From Phytopseudomonas flavescens (GTDB lineage Bacteria; Pseudomonadota; Gammaproteobacteria; Pseudomonadales; Pseudomonadaceae): a stretch of DNA of 64,000 bases. The DNA is taken from the NCBI RefSeq assembly GCF_900100535.1, contig NZ_FNDG01000009.1, positions 1-64,000 on the forward strand, given 5' to 3'. The position numbers and the translations under genes are program-made. Below, one piece after another: positions 39,118 to 49,100 of this stretch. Below the pieces are notes generated by a model, which ran no database searches, was not told where the DNA came from, and saw only the letters and a list, made by a program, of their open reading frames with translations. The stretch's first letter is position 1. Every line of letters starts with the position of its first letter.

Positions 39118-40515
39118 TTACTCGGCTGCGCCGCCGCCCTGAGGGCTACGCTTGCGCTTGCCGCCGCCACTGCGGCGACGCTTGCGGGGAGCGCCAGGTG
39201 CGTCGTCCTTGCTGGACAGGTTGCGGATCATCACCCGCCGGTCGCTGTCGCTGGCGTCCTGATAATCCGTCCACCAGTCGCCGAGGCCGTCGGTTTCCTC
39301 GCCAGCGCTCTCGCGCAGCAGCAGGAAGTCGTAACCGGCGCGGAAGCGAGGGTTGTCCAGCAGCAGGTCGGCGCGCTTGCCGCTGCGACGGGGCAGGCGC
39401 TCCTGCATGTCCCAGATTTCGCGGATCGGCAGAGTGAAACGCTTGGGCACGGCGATGCGCTGGCACTGTTCGGCGATCAGTTCGTGAGCCGCTTCCTGCA
39501 TGGCCGGGATCGCCGGCATGCCACGTTCCTGGAGGCGGATTACCCGCGCCGGCAGGGCTGGCCAGAGTAGGGCGGCGAACAGGAAGGCGGGCGTCACCGG
39601 CTTGCCCTGATGGATGCGCAGGTCGGTGCTGTCCAGGGCGTTGCGGATCAGCGTGTCGGTGTACTCCGGGTTCTGTCTCAGCGCCGCAGCACTGGCCGGG
39701 AACAGTTGGCCGAACAGGCCGTAGTCCACCAGCAGGTCATAGGTGTAGATGGCGTAGCCGCTGAGAAACAGCTTGAGCACTTCGTCGAACAGGCGAGCGG
39801 CGGGAATGCCCGCCAGCAGAGGGGCCAGGTCGAAGATGGGGTCGGCACTGTGCTTCTCGATGTCGAAGTCCAGCTTGGCGGCGAAGCGCACGGCACGCAG
39901 CATGCGCACCGGATCCTCCTGATAACGCTGCGTGGGGTTGCCGATCAGCCGCACCAGGTTGTTGCGGATGTCGTGCATGCCATTGGCGTAGTCGAGAATC
40001 CGCTCGGATACCGGATCGTAGTACAGCGCATTGATGGTGAAGTCGCGCCGCTGGGCGTCGTCTTCCAGTGTCCCGTAGACGTTGTCGCGCAGGATGCGGC
40101 CACTCTCGTTGCGCGAGGACTGGTTACTGTCTTCTTCCTCTTCACCTTGCGGGTGGTTGGCGCGGAAGGTCGCGGTTTCGATAATCTCGCGGCCGAAGTG
40201 CACATGGACCAGCTTGAAGCGGCGGCCGATCACCCGGGCGTTACGGAATTCGCCCCTGACCTGTTCCGGGGTGGCGCTGGTGGCGACGTCGAAGTCCTTG
40301 GGTTCGATGCCCAGCAGCAGATCACGCACGCAGCCACCGACCAGATAGGCCTCGTAGCCTGCGTTCTGCAGACGCTCTACCACGCTGATAGCGTAGCGGC
40401 TGATCTGTCCGCGCTGGATCGGGTGCTGGTTGTTGTTCAGCACGTGCGGCGTGCTGTGAGGCTGGTGAGCGCGGCGCAGCGGCGAACGGAAGGACTTGAA
40501 CAGCTTTTTCAGCAT
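39118..40515 (-). CDS. pcnB: Poly(A) polymerase I
   Basis: PcnB adds 3' poly(A) tails that promote RNA decay. The nucleotidyltransferase core AYLVGGCVRDLLLGIEPKDF followed by DVATSATPEQV is clear, as is the RRDFTINALYYDP motif and the RNA-binding FAAKLDFDIEKHS region. The C-terminus is highly basic (RKRRRSGGGKRKRS). The start MLKKLFKSFRSPLRRAHQPH (465 residues) is the family form. It lies 125 bp from the CrcZ terminator on the same strand. Confidence 0.95.
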   Translation of the reverse strand: MLKKLFKSFRSPLRRAHQPHSTPHVLNNNQHPIQRGQISRYAISVVERLQNAGYEAYLVGGCVRDLLLGIEPKDFDVATSATPEQVRGEFRNARVIGRRFKLVHVHFGREIIETATFRANHPQGEEEEDSNQSSRNESGRILRDNVYGTLEDDAQRRDFTINALYYDPVSERILDYANGMHDIRNNLVRLIGNPTQRYQEDPVRMLRAVRFAAKLDFDIEKHSADPIFDLAPLLAGIPAARLFDEVLKLFLSGYAIYTYDLLVDYGLFGQLFPASAAALRQNPEYTDTLIRNALDSTDLRIHQGKPVTPAFLFAALLWPALPARVIRLQERGMPAIPAMQEAAHELIAEQCQRIAVPKRFTLPIREIWDMQERLPRRSGKRADLLLDNPRFRAGYDFLLLRESAGEETDGLGDWWTDYQDASDSDRRVMIRNLSSKDDAPGAPRKRRRSGGGKRKRSPQGGGAAE

Positions 40516-40639
40516 GGAGGGCACTGTATGACGAAATGAACGGCCAGAATAATGTAAAGGCGCAGAAATAGCGCGAATTCTAGCATTGAGTCGGGGATGG
40601 GTGTAAGCGGGGGCTGGAAGGGCAGGCCGAGGCACGAGT

Positions 40640-41005
40640 TACAGGGGGAGCCGAAGCTCCCCCACAAATGTTGCAACACGTTTTTCTTGTTATACGGGCT
40701 TGTTGCTCTTATTCGATCACCCGTTCCGGGTTCCATGTCGTCCGGAAAACCTCCCGTCATCGGGAGCAAGAGCAAACGGATTACTTTGGATGCTGACGCG
40801 ACCTCGGGTCTTCGACCCAACCAGAACCGGTACCGCCTATCGACAGTTTTATTGTTCTCTATCTGGTTACGGGGCAAGGCCCCATGAGGAAATCCTCTCC
40901 AAAAGAATCAGTTAGCTGCGTCTCCTGCCGTCTTGTTCTTATTGTGCTGGAGTCGTCTCGTCTTATTTTTATTGTCGTGGGCCATGCTTGTTATTGTTGT
41001 TGTGC
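40640..41005 (-). ncRNA. crcZ: CrcZ, Hfq/Crc-sequestering small RNA
   Basis: The gap between cbrB and pcnB has the organisation of CrcZ. A sigma-54 promoter begins it and an 8-bp GC stem with UUCG loop ends it, about 365 nt later. Five CA-motif clusters (AANAANAA) lie between: AACAACAATAACAA, AATAAAAATAAG, AATAAGAACAAG, AACAATAA and AACAAGAAAAA. Other parts form short hairpins such as GGGTCTTCGACCC. CrcZ titrates Hfq (with Crc) and so relieves catabolite repression; CbrB activates it when poor carbon sources are used. The 5' end is estimated from the promoter spacing. Confidence 0.93.
40644..40663 (-). terminator. CrcZ terminator hairpin
   Basis: A perfect 8-bp stem GGGGGAGC/GCTCCCCC closed by a TTCG tetraloop. 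The following TGTAACTC is only weakly U-rich, but position and stability fit the 3' end of CrcZ. Confidence 0.75.
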
Positions 41006-41013
41006 AAGAGATA

Positions 41014-41030
41014 AAGCATGCGTCGTGCCA
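41014..41030 (-). promoter_or_regulatory. Sigma-54 promoter of crcZ
   Basis: TGGCACGACGCATGCTT on the minus strand has the invariant GG-N10-GC of a -24/-12 sigma-54 promoter. It lies just upstream of the first CA cluster and about 12 bases before the inferred RNA start. The activator CbrB, an enhancer-binding protein, is encoded immediately upstream. Confidence 0.9.
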
Positions 41031-41085
41031 GTTTTAATTTTTCCTTTTAAAACATGGGGTTGGTTTTTTGTGCTTTTGCCGAGGC

Positions 41086-41121
41086 AAAAAAAGCCGGGAT
41101 TCCGTTACCGTAAACCCCGGC
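41086..41121 (-). terminator. Rho-independent terminator of cbrB
   Basis: The stem GCCGGG/CCCGGC around a 17-base loop is followed on the minus strand by seven T residues. It lies about 67 bp after the cbrB stop and separates cbrB transcription from crcZ. Confidence 0.8.
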
Positions 41122-41187
41122 ATTGTTACGTCCTTTCGTGGTGCCGGTAACACCCGTGCTAGAGCCTCTGCACGGTTACCGGGCGGG

Positions 41188-42612
41188 TCATTCGCTGGCC
41201 ACGCTGGATTTGCGTCGTGGAATGCCCAGCCGCTGGCGACGTTCCCACAGGCACTTGCGGCTGATTCCCAGCTTGCGGGCCAGTTCGGTCTCGGTCATGT
41301 GATCCTGGTGCTCGAGCACGAAGTGCTGGAAATAGTCTTCCAGCGACAGGTCCTCGCTGGGGTCCTGGCTGGTGGTGTTGACCGATGCACTGTGGGGCAA
41401 CAGCCCAATGAAGGCATCGTTGCCGAGCTCTTCGAGTTCGATGTCGATACCCAGCAGGTCAGCGTTGATGGTGCTGCCGTCGCAGAGAATTACCGAGCGC
41501 TCGATGGCGTTCTCCAGTTCCCGCACGTTACCCGGCCAGCTGTAATGGTGGATGGCCTGCTCCGCGTCCGGGCCGAAATGCAGGTCGGTGCGCCCCATGC
41601 GGGTGGACTGGCGCAGCAGGAAGGCGCGGGCGATTTCCAGCACGTCGCTGCCGCGCTCGCGCAATGGCGGCAGTTTCAAGGCGATGACGTGCAGCCGGTA
41701 ATAGAGGTCTTCGCGGAACTGGCCAGTTTTCGACAGGGTTTTCAGGTCGCGGTGAGTCGCCGCGATCAGGCGTACGTCGACCTTCTGCGACTGTACCGAG
41801 CCAACCCGGCGGATCTCGCCTTCCTGCAGCACCCGCAGTAGGCGGGCCTGGGCTTCCAGCGGCAGTTCGCCGATTTCATCGAGGAACAGGGTGCCACCGT
41901 CGGCGGCTTCCACCAGGCCGGCGCGGCTGGCGCTGGCGCCGGTGAACGCGCCTTTTTCATGGCCGAACAGTTCGGACTCGATCAACGTTTCCGGGATCGC
42001 TGCGCAGTTGACCGAAATCAGCGGTGCCTTGGCGCGTTTCGACAGGTTGTGCAGGGCGCGAGCGACCAGCTCCTTGCCGGTACCGGACTCGCCCTGCACC
42101 AGTACATTGGAGTCGGTAGGGGCAACCTTTCGGATCTTGCTGTACAGCTCCAGCATGGCAGGACTGGAGCCGATGATGCCGATTTCGCTCTGGGTGCCCT
42201 TGTCGGCCTTTTCCGCTGCGCGTGCAGTGGCCGGTGCGCCGCCTGGCTGGCCTTGCGTCGCCTGGCGGTCACGCAGGATGCGCGCCACGGCTTGCAGCAT
42301 CTCGTCATGATCGAAGGGCTTGGCGATGTAATCCACGGCGCCCATTTTCATCGAGTCGACCGCCGAGCGCAGGCTCGCATAGCTGGTCATGATCAGCACC
42401 GGAGCGCCCTGGGCCAGTTTGATCAGCTCGGTACCCGGTGCGCCTGGCAGGCGCAGGTCACTGACCACCAGATCGAACCCCGGAATGTCGAAGCGCTCCT
42501 GAGCTTCCTGCACCGAACCGGCCTCGCTGACCTGGTACTGGTTGCGTTCGAGCAGGCGACGCAGGGCGGAGCGGATGATGGTTTCATCTTCGACGATCAG
42601 GATATGAGGCAT
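41188..42612 (-). CDS. cbrB: Two-component response regulator CbrB
   Basis: CbrB is an NtrC-family sigma-54 activator that drives crcZ and carbon/nitrogen catabolic genes. The receiver domain has the phosphoacceptor Asp52 ([10 protein letters not shown]). The AAA+ domain has Walker [18 protein letters not shown], the sigma-54 loop [19 protein letters not shown] and Walker [13 protein letters not shown]. The C-terminal Fis-type helix-turn-helix is [20 protein letters not shown]. Length 474 residues. It is 95 bp downstream of cbrA, with a possible sigma-54 promoter of its own in the gap. Confidence 0.96.
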   Translation of the reverse strand: MPHILIVEDETIIRSALRRLLERNQYQVSEAGSVQEAQERFDIPGFDLVVSDLRLPGAPGTELIKLAQGAPVLIMTSYASLRSAVDSMKMGAVDYIAKPFDHDEMLQAVARILRDRQATQGQPGGAPATARAAEKADKGTQSEIGIIGSSPAMLELYSKIRKVAPTDSNVLVQGESGTGKELVARALHNLSKRAKAPLISVNCAAIPETLIESELFGHEKGAFTGASASRAGLVEAADGGTLFLDEIGELPLEAQARLLRVLQEGEIRRVGSVQSQKVDVRLIAATHRDLKTLSKTGQFREDLYYRLHVIALKLPPLRERGSDVLEIARAFLLRQSTRMGRTDLHFGPDAEQAIHHYSWPGNVRELENAIERSVILCDGSTINADLLGIDIELEELGNDAFIGLLPHSASVNTTSQDPSEDLSLEDYFQHFVLEHQDHMTETELARKLGISRKCLWERRQRLGIPRRKSSVASE

Positions 42613-42644
42613 TTAATCGAATTCTCTCGACGTTCTCGGAACCT

Positions 42645-42658
42645 GCTTCCACGGTGCC
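42645..42658 (-). promoter_or_regulatory. Possible sigma-54 promoter of cbrB
   Basis: GGCACCGTGGAAGC on the minus strand fits GG-N10-GC and the GGCAC of the -24 box; the -12 half is weaker than that of crcZ. It would start transcription about 20 bp upstream of the cbrB ATG. Confidence 0.4.
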
Positions 42659-42707
42659 TGCGGCCAAGCCGGGCCACGGTGCAGCCGGGAGTGCGGTTCT
42701 CTGGTGT

Positions 42708-45662
42708 TTAGGTTGCCAGTGGCAGTGCCTCGATATGCCGCGGCAGCGTTACCCTGATGCGGGTGCCACGTCGCTGCTCGGGGTCGATCGGGCTGTCGAT
42801 TGTTATCTGGCCATAATGCTCTTCCACGATGGAATAGACCAGCGCGAGGCCGAGTCCGGTTCCCTTGCCGGGATCCTTGGTGGTGAAGAACGGCTCGAAC
42901 AGCCGATCCATCACGCCTTTGGGAATCCCGCTGCCTTCATCCTCTACGATCAGGTCGACGGTGTGCTCCGACGCTTCGCTGCGCACGCGGATGGCACCCC
43001 CGGCCGGCGAGGCGTCACGGGCATTGCTCAGCAGGTTGATCAGTACCTGGGCCAGGCGCTGGGCATCGCCGTCCGCCCAGTGTTCCGGTTTGCACAGGTT
43101 GTAGAATTGCACGTCCACGCTGCGTCGGTTAAGCGCCAGCAGACCGATGGCTTCCTGGGCGATTTCAGCCAGGCACACCGGTTCGTCCGCCCGTTGATGG
43201 TTACCGGAATGGGCGAAGTTCATCAGCGAGTGGACGATGCGCGTGACCCGCCTGGTCTGTTCGAGGATCTGCCCGCTGATCTCGGTCAGCTCGGCATCGC
43301 CTTCACGTTCTTCGCGCAGGTTCTGCGCCAGGCAGTCGATGCCGGTGATCGGGTTGCCGATTTCGTGGGCCACCCCGGCGGCCAGGCGGCCGATACTGGC
43401 CAGGCGCTCGGAGTGCACCAGTTTGTCTTCGAGCATCTGGGTTTCGGTCAGGTCCTCGACCAGCAGGACCAGGCCGCTGTTGCCGGGAGCCAGCGGTTCG
43501 TCGATGGCCGCCTTGTGCAGGTTGAGCCAGCGGGTCTGGCCGTCGAGGGCGAGACGCTGCTTGTGCAGGTGCTCGTCGGGGGTTTCGATGAAGCGTTGCA
43601 GCAGGCCGCGCCAGGGCTCGGCAAGGGTCGACAGGCGTGAGCCGACGATGCGCTGTGCGGGGATTTCGGTGAGCTCTTCCATGGCCCTGTTCCACATCAG
43701 GATCTCGTGATCCTTGGCCAGGGAGCAGACACCCATGGGCAGTTCCTGCAGGGTCTGGCGATGATAGCGGCGCAGGGCGTCGAGTTCGGCGGCGAGGCCG
43801 GTGAGGCGCGAGTGGTAATCCTCCAGGCGACTCTCGATGAAGTGGATATCCTCGGTCACGTAGCTTTCGCTGCCGGACTTGTAAGGCAGGAAGGATTCGA
43901 CGATGTCCTGGGCCACGCTCGGGCCCATCAGCCCCGACAGGTTGGCTTCCAGGCGGTCGCGCAGGCGGCGCAGCGCATAGGGGCGGCTCTCGTCGAACGG
44001 CAGGTGCAGGTCGCGCAGCGCCTGCTCGACCTCACGCTGCGCGGTCTTGGCACCCAGCGGCTTGGCCAGCTGGGTGGCGAACTCCTGGGGCGACAGCGCC
44101 AGCAGTTCACGGCGCTGTGGGCGACGCACGTTATCCACGGCGCAGGCTTCTGCCGCGCTGTCCTCTTCCGGGCTCGAGTTGGTGAACACCGAAACCAGGG
44201 TGAACACCAGCACGTTGGTCGCCAGCGAGGCAATGGCCGCCAGGTGCCAACTGCTGTCATCCAGCACGTAGACCAGATCCAGAACCGGCACGTAGAGGCC
44301 GGGCAGGGTGCCCAGCAGCGGCATCAGCATGCTGACCGCCCACACGCCGATACCGGCCAGCAGGCCGGCGATGAAGCCGCGGCGATTGGCGGTCGGCCAG
44401 TACAGCACCGAGAGCACGCCGGGCAGGAACTGCAGGGTGGCGACGAAGGACACGATGCCCAGGTTGGCCAGGTCCTGCTGCGCGTCGAGCAGGTTATAGA
44501 AAGCGTAACTGGCGAAGATGATGGCGACGATCAGGGCGCGGCGCGTCCATTTCAGCCAGCGGTAGATGTTGCCTTCGGCCGGTGGCTGGTAGAGCGGCAG
44601 CACCACGTGGTTGAGCAGCATGCCCGACAGCGCCAGGGTGGTGACGATGATCAGCCCGCTGGAGGCGGACAGGCCGCCGATGTAGGCGATCAGCGCCAGG
44701 GTCGGGCTGTCCACGGCGATACCCAGGCCGAGGGTGAAGTATTCCGGGCTGGTGGTCGAGCCGAGGCGCAGGCTGGCCCAGAGAATCAGTGGCACGGCCA
44801 GGCTCATCAGCAGCAGGAACAGCGGCAGACCCCAGCTGGCACTGACCAGTGCGCGTGGGTTGAGGTTCTCGGTGAAGGTCATGTGGTACATGTGCGGCAT
44901 GACGATGGCCGAAGCGAAGAACACCAGCAGAAGGGTGCGCCACGGCCCTTCCTGCAGCGGCGTGTGCAGACTGGCCAGGGCCGCCTGGTTGAGCACCAGC
45001 CACTGTTCCAGCTCACGCGGGCCATCGAATACCGCGTACAGCGCATAGAGGCCGATGGCGCCCATGGCCAGCAGCTTGACCACCGACTCGAAGGCGATGG
45101 CGAACACCAGCCCCTCGTGCTTTTCCCGGGTGGCCAGGTGGCGGGCGCCGAACAGGATGGTGACTAGGATGAACAGCACGCAGAAGGCCAGCGCGACCTG
45201 TGGCTGCACCGGCTGGCGGGTGAGGATGCCGATGGCGTCGGTGACCGCCTGGATCTGCAGGGCCAGCAGCGGCAGCACGGCGACCAGCATGCACAGGGTG
45301 CTCAGCGCACCGGCCCAGGTGCTGCGAAAGCGAAAGGCGAACAGATCGGCCAGGGACGACAACTGATAGGTGCGGGTGATGCGCAGGATCGGGTAGAGCA
45401 GCACCGGTGCGAGCAGGAACGCCCCGGTCACGCCCAGGTAGCTGGCCAGGAAACCGTAGCCGTACTGGTAGGCCAGGCCGACGGTGCCATAGAAGGCCCA
45501 GGCACTGGCGTATACGCCCAGCGACAGGGTATAGGTCAGCGGGTGACGAATCAGCCGGCGCGGAATCAGGCCGCGATCGGCGCACCAGGCGACGCTGAAT
45601 AACACGAACAGGTAGGCGGCGCTGACCGCCATCAACCCGCTGAGACTAAAGCTCGTTGGCAT
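42708..45662 (-). CDS. cbrA: Sensor kinase CbrA with SLC5-type transporter domain
   Basis: CbrA senses carbon or energy status and phosphorylates CbrB. The N-terminal ~500 residues form a sodium/solute symporter (SLC5) domain of about 13 membrane helices (SLGVYASAWAFYGTVGLAYQ). A STAC-like and PAS segment follows. The HisKA box GVAHEIGNPITG (His near residue 766) and the ATPase boxes EDEGSGIPKGVMDRLFEPFF and GKGTGLGLALVYS are intact. The start is ATG 45662; a GTG one codon upstream is also possible. The upstream cbrX stop is 117 bp away, unlike the close overlap I recall from other pseudomonads. Confidence 0.95.
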   Translation of the reverse strand: MPTSFSLSGLMAVSAAYLFVLFSVAWCADRGLIPRRLIRHPLTYTLSLGVYASAWAFYGTVGLAYQYGYGFLASYLGVTGAFLLAPVLLYPILRITRTYQLSSLADLFAFRFRSTWAGALSTLCMLVAVLPLLALQIQAVTDAIGILTRQPVQPQVALAFCVLFILVTILFGARHLATREKHEGLVFAIAFESVVKLLAMGAIGLYALYAVFDGPRELEQWLVLNQAALASLHTPLQEGPWRTLLLVFFASAIVMPHMYHMTFTENLNPRALVSASWGLPLFLLLMSLAVPLILWASLRLGSTTSPEYFTLGLGIAVDSPTLALIAYIGGLSASSGLIIVTTLALSGMLLNHVVLPLYQPPAEGNIYRWLKWTRRALIVAIIFASYAFYNLLDAQQDLANLGIVSFVATLQFLPGVLSVLYWPTANRRGFIAGLLAGIGVWAVSMLMPLLGTLPGLYVPVLDLVYVLDDSSWHLAAIASLATNVLVFTLVSVFTNSSPEEDSAAEACAVDNVRRPQRRELLALSPQEFATQLAKPLGAKTAQREVEQALRDLHLPFDESRPYALRRLRDRLEANLSGLMGPSVAQDIVESFLPYKSGSESYVTEDIHFIESRLEDYHSRLTGLAAELDALRRYHRQTLQELPMGVCSLAKDHEILMWNRAMEELTEIPAQRIVGSRLSTLAEPWRGLLQRFIETPDEHLHKQRLALDGQTRWLNLHKAAIDEPLAPGNSGLVLLVEDLTETQMLEDKLVHSERLASIGRLAAGVAHEIGNPITGIDCLAQNLREEREGDAELTEISGQILEQTRRVTRIVHSLMNFAHSGNHQRADEPVCLAEIAQEAIGLLALNRRSVDVQFYNLCKPEHWADGDAQRLAQVLINLLSNARDASPAGGAIRVRSEASEHTVDLIVEDEGSGIPKGVMDRLFEPFFTTKDPGKGTGLGLALVYSIVEEHYGQITIDSPIDPEQRRGTRIRVTLPRHIEALPLAT

Positions 45663-45777
45663 CACGTTGGCTCTGCGGGGAGAGGGGAATAGCGGTCAGC
45701 GGGCAGCCCACCAGCCTGTCGTCGTTGATCTGCCCTGGGCTGGCGCTGCGGATGAAGGCAGGCGTGCTCACTGGCAT
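45646..45777 (-). other. Possible 43-codon leader ORF overlapping the cbrA start
   Basis: An ATG immediately after the cbrX stop (TGACATG) opens a 43-codon frame that overlaps the first codons of cbrA. Its last residues, SQRDANEL, nearly repeat the C-terminus of CbrX (SQRDADEL), and the DNA matches at 23 of 30 positions. It may be a duplicated cbrX tail that keeps translation coupled to cbrA. There is no strong ribosome binding site and no known homologue. Confidence 0.35.
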
Positions 45778-45778
45778 G

Positions 45779-45955
45779 TCAAAGTTCGTCCGCATCGCGC
45801 TGGCTCTGCAGGATGAAGGTCACGACGATGAGGATCAGCCACAGCATGTAGGGCCGGTACCAGGCGCCGTCGGGGTCGATCCACCAGTCCATGATGGCGG
45901 GCGAGAACAGGTAGATGCCCACTACCAGGATCAGAACCAATCGATAGATATACAT
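45779..45955 (-). CDS. cbrX: Small membrane protein CbrX
   Basis: This 58-residue protein (MYIYRLVLILVVGIYLFSPA ... FILQSQRDADEL) has two hydrophobic helices flanking a WWIDPDGAWYRPY turn. It lies directly upstream of cbrA and faces the same way. The size and position match CbrX, which is co-transcribed with cbrA in P. putida and linked to its translation. Its biochemical role is unclear. The start ATG is preceded by GAGAAG. Confidence 0.85.
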   Translation of the reverse strand: MYIYRLVLILVVGIYLFSPAIMDWWIDPDGAWYRPYMLWLILIVVTFILQSQRDADEL

Positions 45956-46166
45956 GCCGCTTCTCGCTACTGGGTGTGCCGATGGTAACGGAAGCGCACT
46001 GCACTGGCTAAGGTGCTGTTATGGTGCGTGGTGTTCGGCGTGGGGCGTGGCGTGCCCCATGTCAGGGCCATGTGTTCGCCCCGCCGTTCGCCGCGCCGCC
46101 ACAGGCATACGCTGGCACAAGTCTTGCGCCGTTATGTCCATCGCCCAGGCTTCCAGGAGGCCCGCC

Positions 46167-49100
46167 GTGTCGATTCATGTCGCGTTGCACCACGTTACCC
46201 ATTACCGCTACGACCGTGCCATCAATCTGGGGCCACAGATCATCCGCCTGCGCCCGGCTCCCCACAGTCGCACGCGGATCCTCTCCTATTCGCTGAGCGT
46301 CGAGCCGGGCGAGCACTTCATCAACTGGCAGCAGGACCCCCAGGGCAACTACCTGGCGCGCCTGGTGTTCCCGGAAAAAACCCGCGAGTTGCGCGTCGAA
46401 GTCGACCTGGTCGCCGAGATGGCGGTATTCAACCCGTTCGACTTCTTCCTCGAGCCCTATGCCGAGCAGATCCCCCTGACCTACACCGCAGGCGAGCAGC
46501 GCGAGCTGGCGCCCTATCTGGTCAAGCTGCCCGGCGAGGCGCGCTTCAACGACTACCTGGCGAACATCGACCGTACGCCAAAGGCCAGCGTGGATTTCCT
46601 GGTCGCCCTGAATCAGCGTCTGGCCGCCGATATCGATTACCTGATCCGCATGGAGCCGGGCGTGCAGACGCCCGAGCAGACCCTGGCCAATGCCTCGGGC
46701 TCGTGCCGTGATTCATCCTGGCTGCTGGTCCAGCTGTTCCGTCACCTGGGCCTGGCCGCACGTTTCGTGTCCGGCTACCTGATCCAGCTCAGTGCCGACG
46801 TCAAATCCCTGGACGGCCCGTCGGGGACCGAGGTGGATTTCACCGACCTGCACGCCTGGTGCGAGGTGTACCTGCCAGGTGCCGGCTGGATCGGCCTCGA
46901 CCCCACCAGCGGGCTGTTCGCCGGCGAGGGCCACATTCCCCTGGCCTGCAGCCCGGAGCCATCGTCGGCAGCGCCGATCAGTGGGGCGGTGGATGACTGC
47001 GAAAGCGAGTTCAGCCATGAGATGCGCGTGGAGCGTATCTGGGAAGCGCCGCGGGTCACCAAGCCTTACAGCGACAACCAGTGGCGTGACATCGTCGACC
47101 TGGGCCGCCGCGTCGACGAAGACCTGCAGGCCGCCGACGTGCGCCTGACCATGGGCGGCGAACCGACGTTCGTCGCCCTCGATTACCCGGATGACGCCGA
47201 ATGGAACACCGCGGCCTTGGGGCCGAACAAACGCCGACTGGCCACGGACCTGTTCCTGCGCCTGCGCGAGCATTACGCGCCCGCCGCCCTGGTGCATTTC
47301 GGGCAGGGCAAGTGGTACCCGGGCGAGCAGTTGCCGCGCTGGTCGCTGAATGCCTTCTGGCGCCGTGACGGCCAGCCGGTCTGGCACAACGCCGAGCTGC
47401 TGGCCGACGAAGGGCGCGACTATGGCGCCGATGCAGACACGGCCGCGCGCTTTCTCGCCCACCTGGCCGAGCGCCTGGGTGTCGACGCTGCCCACAGCTT
47501 CCCTGCTTTCGAAGACGGCCTCTACTACCTGTGGCGTGAGGGGCGTTTGCCCGACAACGTCTCCCCCGAAGATGCCCGCCTGGCCGACCCGCTGGAGCGC
47601 GAGCGCCTGCGCCGGGTATTCGAGCAGGGCTTCGACCGGGTCATCGGTCATGTCCTGCCGCTGGCCCGCGACAGCCGACGCGCGGGCTGGCGCAGTGGTT
47701 CCTGGTACCTGCGCGATGAGTATTGCCGCCTGGTACCCGGGGATTCGGCCCTGGGCTATCGCCTGCCGCTGGATTCGCTGCCCTGGGTGAAAGCCGAGGA
47801 ATACCCGTACGTGACCCCTGCGGATCCGTCTCAGGTGTTCGCGCCGCTGCCCGGCGCCGCCGAGCTGCAGCACCAGGCGCGCGGCGTATGGAATGGCAGC
47901 CGCGGCAACGCGCCAGGCAAACCCAAGCGCGGTCAGTCGGCAGCCGATGTGGTGCGCACGGCCTTGTGTGCCGAGCCCCGCGATGGCCGGTTGTACCTGT
48001 TCATGCCGCCGTTGAGCGACCTCGAGGACTACCTGGAGCTGGTTGCCGCGATCGAGGAGACCGCCGCCGAGCTGGATTGCCCGGTGCTGCTCGAAGGCTA
48101 TGAGCCGCCGAATGACCCGCGGCTGCAATTCTTCCGGGTGACCCCGGATCCTGGCGTGATCGAGGTGAACATTCACCCGGCGGCCAGTTGGGACGAACTG
48201 GTCGAGCGCACCGAGTTCCTCTACGAGCAGGCGCGTCAGTGCCGCCTGAGCAGCGAGAAGTTCATGATCGACGGCCGCCACACCGGAACCGGGGGTGGCA
48301 ACCACTTCGTCCTCGGTGGCGCCACGCCGGCGGATTCGCCCTTCCTGCGCCGCCCCGACCTGCTGCGCAGCCTGATCAGCTACTGGCACAACCACCCGTC
48401 GCTTTCCTATCTGTTCTCCGGGTTGTTCATCGGCCCGACCTCTCAGGCGCCGCGGGTCGACGAAGCCCGTAACGACGCGCTCTACGAGCTGGAAATCGCC
48501 TTCGCGCAGATGCCCGAGCCCGGTCGCGAGTGCCCGCCCTGGCTGGTCGACCGCCTGCTGCGCAACCTGTTGGTCGATGTCACCGGCAATACCCACCGTG
48601 CCGAGTTCTGCATCGACAAGCTGTATTCCCCGGATTCGGCCTCCGGTCGCCTGGGCCTGCTCGAGTTGCGCGCCTTCGAGATGCCACCCCATGCGCAGAT
48701 GAGTCTGGCCCAGCAACTGTTGCTGCGGGCGCTGATCGCGCGGTTCTGGAAGGAGCCCTATCGGCCTGCGCGTCTGGTGCGCTGGGGCACCGAACTGCAC
48801 GACCGGTTTTTGCTGTCGCACTTCGTCGAGCAGGATTTCGCCGATGTGCTGCAGGAGCTGACCACCTTCGGTTATCGCCTGCGTGCCGACTGGTTCGCCG
48901 CGCATTTCGAATTTCGCTTCCCCAAGGCCGGCGACTTCAACGTCAGGGGCATCGATCTGGAACTGCGTCAGGCGCTGGAGCCTTGGCACGTGCTCGGCGA
49001 GGAGGGCGCGGTGGGCGGTACGGTGCGTTATGTCGACTCGTCCCTCGAACGGATGCAGGTCAAGGTCAATGGCCTGACCCCGGATCGTTACGTGCTGACC

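Noticed and set aside
40600..40915. Short plus-strand frames in the pcnB-cbrB gap
   Set aside because: They run antisense to CrcZ and lack start signals and conserved sequence.
42654..43640. Long open frame antisense to cbrA (and many other long antisense frames, such as opposite acs, pgi and the transglutaminase gene)
   Set aside because: High GC keeps the complementary frames open; their translations lack any family motif, and the sense strand encodes clear proteins.
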